Source of the DNA: Gemmatimonadota bacterium
Lineage (GTDB): Bacteria; Gemmatimonadota; Gemmatimonadetes; Longimicrobiales; RSA9
Direction: 5' to 3'
Assembly: GCA_016207445.1 (NCBI GenBank)
Contig: JACQPS010000344.1
Coordinates: 1-8,098, forward strand
DNA: 8,098 bases
In this document: positions 7,024 through 8,098 of the stretch, one piece after another
Layout of the letters: the number at the start of each line of letters is the position of its first letter
Numbering within the stretch: the stretch's first letter is position 1
Program-made: the position numbers and the translations under genes
Notes under the pieces: generated by a model
What the model was told of the DNA's origin: nothing
The model's database searches: none
What the model saw: the letters and a program-made list of their open reading frames with translations, nothing else

Positions 7024-7973
7024 GGCGGGCGATCTGGGCGGGAGGCGCTCTGCTGGCCCTGGGCCTCACCGCGTGCGAAACCGAAACCCCGTTCCAGCAG
7101 AGCGGCGGGCCCGTCTACGACTTCCTGGTCGTGATCGAGGCGGCCTCGGCGGGACGACTGCCCGGCGACAGTGTGCGGCTCTTCGTGCGCGGCACGATCA
7201 TCGACAGTGCGCGCGTGACCTTGAAGGGCCTGCCCGCGCTGTCGAGCGGAGGCTACACGGTCTACGCGGTCGATGAGCGCGTGACTCCCGTGACGACGAC
7301 GACCGCCGCCGCGGACCTGGTTCCCGACTCGCTGGGCCGGACGCGCGTCACGTTCACCGGGTCCGCGCTCACGGGCGCCACGGCCGTCGTGGTCGGCTTC
7401 GGCGGCGCCGATTACGCGACGTCGTTCAAGCCGCTCTTCTTCCGGTTCCGCAACCTCACGACGGGCGCCCTGACCACGGCGGGCGTGTTCAAGCTCGGCA
7501 AGTTCCTCGAGAACGTCGATTCCTCTACGGCGTTCCGGCTGCCCCCGGCGACGAAGTGGGGGCGGGGCGGCCTGTGGATCGATCAGCCCGTGGAGGGGGA
7601 CATCTGGCTGCGCGGCTACGTGCAGCACCTGCCGCTGGCGCCCAACGGCTTCCAGTGGAAGGCATGGGCGGTACAGGTGACGGCGACCGGCGACACGCTG
7701 CGGGCCGCCGCACCCATGGATCTGCTCGAGGACGAATCGGGCGCCGCGATCACGGACGCGGAGACCGCGCCCGAGGGTGCGCTGCTGAAAGAATTCCCGA
7801 AGGCGTTCTTCGATGGCACCAAGTCGGCGCTCACGCCGGAGCTGGACAGGTACACGCACGTCTTCATCACGCTGGAGCCTCGCGGCGCGCCGGGGACGCT
7901 GCCCGCTCCCGCGGTGGTGTATCGGGGTTCGTTCCCGCGGCAATTCACGCTGCGGGCCGCAGCCCTGCCATAG
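7020..7973 (+). CDS. Lipoprotein of unknown function with two RskA-C-like halves
   Basis: This is a 317-residue protein. ATG 7020 overlaps the stop of the barrel gene (ATGA) and has a strong GGAGG site. Residues 1-19 are a lipoprotein signal: MRRAI, hydrophobic core, lipobox LTAC with Cys19. Glu at +2 does not give an E. coli-type inner-membrane retention signal; outer-membrane placement is likely but unproven in this lineage. Cys19 is the only cysteine. Residues ~71-85 (LPALSSGGYTVYAVD) and ~204-219 (LPLAPNGFQWKAWAVQ) have the 'lPp...G..YqlWlv' look of RskA anti-sigma factor C-terminal domains. The later segment YTHVFITLEPRGAPGT (278-293) resembles the 'vaVTlEPaGGsp' end of that domain. The first half has a counterpart, ATAVVVGFGG. 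This suggests two related beta domains, here on a lipoprotein with no transmembrane helix or sigma-binding part. The match is by eye only, so function stays unknown. Confidence 0.75.
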   Translation: MRRAIWAGGALLALGLTACETETPFQQSGGPVYDFLVVIEAASAGRLPGDSVRLFVRGTIIDSARVTLKGLPALSSGGYTVYAVDERVTPVTTTTAAADLVPDSLGRTRVTFTGSALTGATAVVVGFGGADYATSFKPLFFRFRNLTTGALTTAGVFKLGKFLENVDSSTAFRLPPATKWGRGGLWIDQPVEGDIWLRGYVQHLPLAPNGFQWKAWAVQVTATGDTLRAAAPMDLLEDESGAAITDAETAPEGALLKEFPKAFFDGTKSALTPELDRYTHVFITLEPRGAPGTLPAPAVVYRGSFPRQFTLRAAALP

Positions 7974-8098
7974 CATAGGGCTTGCAAAGTCGGGCCAGCG
8001 GCGCGGGGTCGGCGACGGCTCCGCGCCGCTGCGTATGGGCGCGCTCCGGCGCGGCCCGAAACGACTTTCGCGAGGGACGCCGAGCGGCTTCCCGGGAG
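7974..8098. other. Intergenic end region without a supported gene
   Basis: Apart from the hairpin at 7996-8031, this stretch holds only a weak 5-bp inverted repeat (CGAAA 8057-8061, TTTCG 8066-8070). An ATG at 8035 opens a short frame to the window edge, but it lacks a ribosome site and a recognisable product. No tRNA, promoter or repeat is visible. Confidence 0.5.
7996..8031 (+). terminator. Strong hairpin after the last gene, candidate operon terminator
   Basis: CAGCGGCGCGG (7996-8006) is perfectly complementary to CCGCGCCGCTG (8021-8031). Pairing continues inward for five more pairs (8007-8011 with 8016-8020, including two G-U) to a GCGA loop (8012-8015). That is a 16-bp stem with a GNRA-type tetraloop, 22 bases after the lipoprotein stop. 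No U-run follows, so it may act as a U-less terminator, with Rho, or as a 3'-end stabiliser. Confidence 0.5.

Noticed and set aside
7291..7314. Short ACG/GCC trinucleotide run in the lipoprotein gene
   Set aside because: It encodes an ordinary Thr/Ala stretch and is too short to be a meaningful repeat.
8057..8070. CGAAA/TTTCG inverted repeat
   Set aside because: Only a 5-bp stem with no extension; expected by chance.
8035..8098. Possible start of another gene at ATG 8035
   Set aside because: No ribosome site, Arg/Gly-rich translation typical of non-coding GC-rich DNA, and too short to judge.
1..8098. CRISPR arrays, tRNA/rRNA genes, insertion sequences or phage genes
   Set aside because: Looked for direct repeats, terminal inverted repeats, transposase or phage motifs and cloverleaf-like stretches; none seen.

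Overview
The window is GC-rich (about two-thirds G+C by eye) and fully occupied on the + strand by one gene cluster of envelope proteins. Four of the five proteins carry a visible N-terminal export signal; the start of the fifth lies outside the window. A TonB-dependent receptor, a secreted protein with a FlgD-like/T9SS-like C-terminal domain, and a PorV/PorQ-family barrel point to a Gram-negative member of the FCB superphylum. The high GC and the gene styles fit Gemmatimonadota best. That assignment is inference; no taxonomic marker gene is present.

Layout: (1) 1-1026, C-terminal 341 residues of a TonB-dependent outer-membrane receptor, cut by the left edge. (2) 1068-5162, a 1364-residue secreted, beta-rich, multidomain protein with a signal peptide and a C-terminal FlgD-Ig/T9SS type A sorting-like domain. 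(3) 5175-6296, a PorV/PorQ (UPF0164-like) outer-membrane protein. (4) 6313-7023, a small predicted outer-membrane beta-barrel protein. (5) 7020-7973, a lipoprotein of unknown function whose two halves both resemble the C-terminal domain of RskA-type anti-sigma factors. The last ~125 bases (7974-8098) hold no convincing gene, but contain a strong 16-bp hairpin with a GCGA tetraloop that probably marks the operon end.

The gaps are 41, 12 and 16 bp, then a 4-bp ATGA overlap, so the five genes look like one transcription unit whose promoter lies left of the window. The most interesting reading is a dedicated surface-export module. The large protein would be the cargo and the PorV-like protein its outer-membrane shuttle or anchor. 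The TonB receptor, small barrel and lipoprotein would be associated envelope parts. The predicted surface-exposed proteins (receptor, cargo, small barrel) share an unusual trait: every cysteine occurs in a close pair, which suggests disulfides. The PorV-like protein has no cysteine and the lipoprotein has only its lipobox cysteine. What the system binds or does cannot be read from the sequence.
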